A stretch of DNA of 64,000 nt from Liolophura sinensis (taxonomy: Eukaryota > Mollusca > Polyplacophora > Chitonida > Chitonidae), in contig NC_088301.1 in the NCBI RefSeq assembly GCF_032854445.1, positions 3,286,001 to 3,350,000 of the forward strand. Reading direction: 5' to 3'. Positions 58,826-64,000 of this stretch are shown here, in pieces. How positions within the stretch are numbered: the stretch's first letter is position 1; each line of letters begins with the position of its first letter. Position numbers and translations under genes: made by a program. The notes under the pieces were generated by a model. It was not told the origin of the DNA. It made no database searches and saw only the letters and a program-made list of their open reading frames with translations.

Positions 58826-59870
58826 TGTGTAAGCTTGAACATGTCACCCGGGTTTATTAACACCTAGGAGTACAACATCAACGTTGAAAACTTTAGTCTT
58901 AGATGTTGGAGTGTATATTATATTTAATATTTGGGAACAATTGTCAATAGTTTGTACATGGGCATTTACAAAAAAAAATACACATGGAACGTTTTTATTT
59001 TTCTTTTTTTCTTTTTTTATATGTTCTAGGATATAAAAGCAGAAGAGATCAGTCCAGAAATTTAGTAGCTTGATGTCAAAACAACTCTGTTGGGGGAAGA
59101 GTCCGATTTAGATTGGGGTGGGGTTTGAGTTCATATATGCTGTGGAGTCCAAAATATAATGACTGTTAGTAGATATTACATGGATACCAGTAAAGGGTCA
59201 TAAAGAGACATAAAATATATCTAAATACGATTTTTTTTATCTGAATTATTTGGTATATCTTTCTTTTACTAAAAGGGAGTCACAATGATTTGTGACTGAC
59301 TGGTATAAGATATAAGGAAGTCAAAGCTGTGTTTACCCCAGGCTGAATTTTTACGTATCGATATGATCAATTTACTTAAGTGTGACAAAGGCTGCAGTAT
59401 TTATCCCTGGACACCTCATCTTAGGGTCGATTACTTATCCCTTTTAAGCCAATGTCTTTATTTTCGAATTTCTTGTCATGTTGCCTTTGATGCTAAACTC
59501 TTACTGTAAGGTCGTAATAAGAGGCTTATGAGTGCAAACTCATCCGATCTTAACAATGTCCACAAATAAATACTTCCGGTGGTTTAACATAAGACAATAA
59601 CGCCTCCTCCTGTATGTGAAATCTGGGCCGACAAATACCTTTTCATATGTACGTTTTACCTATTTTTTAAACTCTCATTTTTCAAAACTTATTTTTCTTA
59701 TATTTACTGTAAGAGATTGTATTTCACAAAACGGCATTGAACCTGGGCACCACACGAACCACCCGGGGTTCCTGTAAAATGTTATTTTTGTCGGTTAAAT
59801 GGAAAAGAACTATTTACAAACCACGTTGTGTGTACAAAATCGTCGTGTAATTTTATTTGTTTATTTTTAG
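58826..59870. other. Intron 4 of gene 4, unique 3' part
   Basis: Near-identical to the matching part of genes 1 and 2. No supported exon. Confidence 0.5.
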
Positions 59871-59936
59871 CGGGTGCGGTCTATACTCGCTGGAGACGGA
59901 CAGAATGTCCAAGCTACTCTACCACTTTGTACCAAG
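59871..59936 (+). CDS. Gene 4 exon 5
   Basis: 66 nt, AGAVYTRWRRTECPSYSTTL (Arg for the usual Gly after Trp). The donor is GC: CAAG|GCACGT. The context is weaker than the typical GC-AG site. Confidence 0.7.
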
Positions 59937-60780
59937 GCACGTAGATATCTCGATTAAACTCTCTGACTAAACAAAGTAATGTAGCAATCATAACCAACTA
60001 AAGCGTCTCGTACGCATACCTAAATTTTACATACGTACATATGGATACCCCCACCCCAAACTAGTCCAGGCAAGATTTTCACTAATTATAGGCAAAAGGG
60101 TATATCTAAAGTGATATTAAAATGAAATTGATTATTGTCCGTGATGTCTGAATAGAGTATCTTTGAGTCATAAAGGACCCGTTACAACTAGATAGAAAAT
60201 CCTCCCACTTCGGTGCAGCAGAGTGGGGGGAATTTTTTTCATGCCAAAAAACACACAAAACTTACTGTAATATGAAATACAATTACTAAAGAACATCTGT
60301 GTGAAATATTGGAGTAGTGCTATTTATACTTTTGTTTTATCAAATAAGAAAGGCAGATTTTGATATTTGAAGGCGTTTTGATGCGAGATTTCCCTTCATA
60401 ATTAAAATACAATTATGTGAACCAAACAGTTTCCATATATTTGGTGTCTAGTTATGGAGTAGTAAGCTATTATCAACGAAGTATAGTTTTGGTTTACGCA
60501 ATCATATTTTCGTCAGTCGAAAATAAAAATAAATACTTTAGAAGTTCAGAGGAACTCCACACTCACAAAAATACATGTATTTCATGCCTTCTAAAGCATT
60601 GTCCACGTTGGTTCAGTGGTGACATGCGTACCTTAAAACCGTTGTGTGGAACAGGATAACGAGTTTGATTCCTATATTTGCATATTTGTTTTAGTGCTCA
60701 GCAATGTGAGGTAACGGAGGGAGGGGGGGGGGGGGGGGCAGATTAATTAGAATCACACAAAATTTGTTTGTTATATATTT
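59937..60780. other. Intron 5 of gene 4, 5' part
   Basis: Like gene 1, with the tRNA-like TTGGTTCAGTGGTG remnant near 60609 and a G-run of about 17 at 60722-60738. Confidence 0.45.
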
Positions 60781-61003
60781 CTATTATATATTATATTATA
60801 TTATATTATATTATATTATATTATATTATATTATATTATATTATATTATATTATATTATATTATATTATATTATATTATATTATATTATATTATATTATA
60901 TTATATTATATTATATTATATTATATTATATTATATTATATTATATATTATTATATATTATTATATATAATATATTATATTATATTATATATTATATATA
61001 AAT
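60781..61003. repeat. (TATTA)n pentanucleotide array in intron 5 of gene 4
   Basis: About 40 units, with irregular TATTATTATA variants at the 3' end. Confidence 0.95.
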
Positions 61004-61482
61004 TGTCAAGCTATAAGTTAATCAGTTTAAAAATATTATAGTCAGTCTATACAGATTATATACAGGATTCTTTCAATAAAAATTCAACGCTATTTATTTC
61101 AGCTAACAGCATATCGTACAATTACACTGAGAAAGGGGGCACCTGTTTATTAGTCAAGCTTCGTAATAAATGTCCATTAAAGACACAGTCATATGTTCAC
61201 GGCATAAGTCGTAAGACAAAACTCCTTTTACATATCAAGACAGCACAAAACAGGATATTACCCAATGCTTTTAACCGCATAGATTAAGCTGATTGTTAAC
61301 AACGAATGTCTTGGTATATTTTATCGTTTATACCTTTTACATAACAACTTTAACCGCATATCGGGGAAGTCCTTGCATCATTTCTCAAACGATCTGTCGC
61401 TGTAAGGAGGTTGGCAATCCACCTGAGCAGCAGAGGGACAATTTCCCCATCCTTTTACATGGAGTCCTTTTTATTATTACAG
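61004..61482. other. Intron 5 of gene 4, 3' part
   Basis: Unique AT-rich sequence ending in TTATTATTACAG. The frame of exon 6 happens to be open upstream to 61293, which is not evidence of a longer exon, since the acceptor and family alignment both start the exon at 61483. Confidence 0.5.
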
Positions 61483-61976
61483 GTTTGATGGCCGGGTCAC
61501 ATTACCAGCACAAGGGTAGCGGTGGCAACCATTTGTGTCTTCCTCTAAATCCTCAGTGGAACAAGACTTTTGGGGGACACCAATCTAAAGCTTACCTGTA
61601 TGGATCTGAGTTTGAGCTTCACGACAGCAATCCGGTCTTCCACCAGAGTAACTCGGGTGGCGCTTTCTTCCACAACAGGGACATCCAGTGTGCTGTCTGT
61701 TACACGCCGGGCAGACCGAGTCACGTGATGATCCCAGCCCGCCTGGAGTGTCCAATCGGATGGACCGTGGAGTATCTGGGGTTTCTCATGGCCGCACATT
61801 ATACTCACCGAAAGTCTGAGTACGTGTGCGTGGATCAGGACCCAGACGCTCACCCCGGCACCGTTAAAAACGTCAACGGCAATCTGCTGTATATTGTAGA
61901 GGCTGTGTGTGGCCCACTGCCGTGTCCAAACTATGTCGACGGTTATGAAGTTACCTGTGTTGTTTGCACAAAATAA
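61483..61976 (+). CDS. Gene 4 exon 6: spongin-type C-terminal domain, intact
   Basis: 494 nt, LMAGSHYQHKGSGGNHLCL after the shared Gly, ending GYEVTCVVCTK, TAA at 61974-61976. Shares GGAFFHNRDIQCAVC and HRKSEYVCVDQDPDAHPGT with gene 2. Nine cysteines, as in gene 1. Confidence 0.85.
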
Positions 61977-61992
61977 GTCGAAATTTTTGAAC

Positions 61993-61998
61993 AATAAA
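61993..61998 (+). promoter_or_regulatory. Polyadenylation signal AATAAA of gene 4
   Basis: AATAAA, 17 nt after the stop. Confidence 0.5.
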
Positions 61999-63027
61999 CT
62001 ATCACATATTTGCAATTTCGGTCAACATTTATACGCATTTAATATCTTTATTTCAAAAGGTGTTTTAGGTCGTAGTCAGAAATCCTTCTCATATACGATG
62101 TCGACCAACGACAGCAGTTTAACCAATCGGCGAAAGATGCCCACTCTTCTAAGAAAACAAACCCATGTGCATTTTGCTCATTAACTTCCATGTACTGGTA
62201 CGATAGCGTGGTAAAACTAGAGTAGTGGCCATTGTCCCGACCCTGTTATCATGTTGGTGCTGGTGTTGTCTATAAGGCCCATGTTCCACAGCATTGTTGA
62301 CATTTATTAGAACTATTCCACTGTATTCACGCCATATGTTAGAAAAGTGGGTCATTTGCTACAGAATTGAATGTAAAAATGAATAATTCAAATGCCTCCA
62401 CAACAAACAAATTCAAGTATAGCACATATAGCAATTACTGGAAACAAAAACGTACGTAATAGATACATGTGTGTTGACGTTTACTCACTGGTATTGAGTT
62501 CTAAATTGGAGAGTTGGTAATAAATTCTGCTTTTTTGTGGTATACACTGTAGGCCAGTTTTAGAAAATCAGCTAAGCGGATAAATACCACAATGGTCTGA
62601 AGTCTCTAGCACCAAATTGTATAAGAAGATAGATATCTAGCCACTCTGAGCTTTATGTATCTCAGATTCCAAAAATGTGATTACTTTTTTTCCACAAGAG
62701 CATATTTTGTGTCTTTTTGAAAAAAGTTTTCCTAAAAAAAAATAATCAGAATTGTGACTTAAATACACAGGAAAACAGGTCAGATACAGATCTGAGTCTG
62801 TGATTTTATTGATTAGGGGGACTATTGACTGTGGATGGAGAAAAGTCGAATAATGTATATCTGCTCCTGTAAAGTACCACAAACCTCTGCTTATTTATAA
62901 ATTAACAGAAGCAAAGGCATTCCCAAATAGATCATGTCCTTAAAAAATTTATAATTCCTTAATATAATTATTCGTTAAGAGATAGTAATTTTATAGCAAT
63001 TATGAAGACAAATTAAAACTAAATTTA
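61999..63027. other. Intergenic flank, beta type, after gene 4
   Basis: Near-identical to 22542-23568. No supported gene. Confidence 0.5.
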
Positions 63028-63294
63028 TTTATTTGATTTATTTGATTGGTGTTTTACGCCGTACTCAAGAGTATTACACTTATACGACGGCGGCCAGCAT
63101 TGTGGTGGGTGGAAACCGGGCACAGCCCGGGGGAAACCTACGACCATCCGCAGGCTCCTGGCAAACCTTCCCACTTACGGCCGGAGAGGAAGCCAACATG
63201 AGCTGGACTTGAACTCACAGCGACCGCATTGGTGAGAAGCTCCTGGGTCATTGCGCTGCGCTAGCGCGCTAACCAGCTCAGCCACGGAGGCCCC
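63028..63294 (-). mobile_element. tRNA-derived SINE after gene 4
   Basis: Same insertion as at 17018 and 23569, with target duplications at 63015-63027 and 63295-63307. Confidence 0.85.
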
Positions 63295-63307
63295 AAAACT
63301 AAATTTA

Positions 63308-63814
63308 GCTTTCACGTGTACAATGACACCTTACAATGTGGCATGCAGTGTAAACTACATTTTCTGACCTACGTAAGAGAAAGAAATTGTAGAAACATCC
63401 GCAAATAAATATGACATATGTCTACACGTATTTACGTGCTTTTCCTTTCTCGTAGCGTAATAATAAGAATCAGGGGCTAAGGAAGTGTGAGCCGTGGTAC
63501 ATGTAGGTAACCTTTTAGTAACCGGTTAGTTTACTATTAATATGCCTCGTATCAGCCACCCGTACCTCCTCCCCCACCCCCAACCTCCCCACAGAAATTG
63601 GATAATCGGCAAAAGAAATTCTATTTTTTTGATTTGTGCTTTCGCCGTTCTCAGGAATAAGGCCATTGTTGAAACATGTTAAAATATGAGGCTGCTTAAT
63701 TTTCGATACAATTTCCTCAGACAAAACAAGCTTTTATGCAATACAGTGAACGGATTAAATAAAGTAACTATAAAACCGGCCAACTGGAAACTTAAATTTT
63801 CGAATCGAAGAAGT
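63308..63814. other. Beta flank, 3' part
   Basis: Matches 23847-24348. No gene supported. Confidence 0.5.
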
Positions 63815-64000
63815 GACTTTGCCACAAGTCCCCAGTACAACTAAAGAATAGCAGTGTAACATACACTATATATATGCACTATAATTGTCGAACTGACGTT
63901 GTGACTTTACCACAAGTCCTCACTACATCCAAAGAATAGCAGTCTTCCATACTATATATACATGTACTATGATTGTCGAACTGACATTGTGACTTTACCA
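63815..64000. repeat. 88-bp minisatellite, cut by the window end
   Basis: Two units visible. It predicts another gene unit (cassettes I and II, then a gene) just outside the window. Confidence 0.8.

Larger units (their letters stand above)
50593..61976 (+). pseudogene. Gene 4: spongin-type short-chain collagen, damaged in exons 3 and 4
   Basis: Exons: 50593-50679, 50823-50868, 54528-54636, 55321-55505, 59871-59936, 61483-61976. The signal peptide, exon 5 and C-terminal exon are open. Exon 3 lacks one C at 54615-54617, so the last collagen triplets are misread. Exon 4 lacks five bases near 55375 and, in the shifted frame, reaches a TAA before that point. The two losses add up to six bases, but they do not rescue the protein because of this stop. 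The exon 5 donor is GC (AG|GCACGT). It is probably a pseudogene. It is the block copy of gene 1 at its 5' side, while its 3' part is closer to gene 2. Confidence 0.7.

Noticed and set aside
61293..61482. N-terminal extension of the gene 4 exon 6 frame
   Set aside because: Sequence upstream of the acceptor is intron-like, and the matching region in genes 1-3 does not keep the frame.
61545..62015. 156-codon minus-strand frame
   Set aside because: Antisense of gene 4 exon 6. The exon frame is supported by family motifs and conserved splice sites.

Overview
The window is eukaryotic nuclear DNA from an invertebrate, most likely a mollusc. The evidence is AT-rich sequence with GT-AG introns, TATA boxes and AATAAA signals, tRNA-derived SINEs of a type I associate with molluscs, an LTR retrotransposon and many minisatellites. 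The species cannot be named from sequence alone.

The content is a head-to-tail array of one gene family, all on the + strand. Every member was built by joining exons in consistent phase. The six-exon model is: exon 1 signal peptide (87 nt, phase 0), exon 2 short linker (46 nt), exon 3 Cys knot plus ten Gly-X-Y triplets (110 nt), exon 4 charged/amphipathic linker (190 nt), exon 5 start of the C-terminal domain (66 nt), exon 6 the rest of that Cys-rich domain (494 nt including the stop). The exons sum to 993 nt, so an undamaged copy would encode 330 residues. I read it as a secreted spongin-type short-chain collagen, whose C-terminal domain is known to be related to the collagen IV NC1 domain.

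Layout: gene 0 (last exon only, 1-224); gene 1 (cassettes from 3.7 kb, exon 6 ending 15973); gene 2 (5'-deleted, 17850-22519); gene 3 (28599-37967); gene 4 (50593-61976); then the flank leading to a further unit. Positions 1 onward and about 37743 onward are near-identical copies of one long duplicated block. Upstream of genes 1, 3 and 4 there are two successive promoter plus first-exon cassettes, called type I and type II here. Type I is damaged in all three places.

No copy in the window is fully intact. Genes 1, 2, 3 and 4 each carry at least one frame-breaking indel, mostly one base in a short G/C run, so either recent decay or consensus error is possible. The large introns and the intergenic flank carry characteristic tandem repeats: intron 2 a 23-bp and a 54-bp repeat, intron 3 of gene 3 a 34-bp repeat, intron 4 a 63-bp repeat, intron 5 a TATTA pentamer, and the flank an 88-bp repeat. 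The 63-bp intron-4 unit is notable because many units repeat the sequence of the genuine exon-4 splice donor.

A 6.6-kb Ty3/gypsy-type LTR retrotransposon (43753-50315, minus strand) interrupts the spacer between the two cassettes of gene 4. The uninterrupted target is visible at 5571-5574. Its single long frame has gag, protease, integrase, then RNase H, with the reverse-transcriptase core missing. A SINE later inserted into its 5' LTR. Another SINE family marks the flanks after genes 1, 2 and 4 but not after genes 0 and 3, which helps order the duplications.
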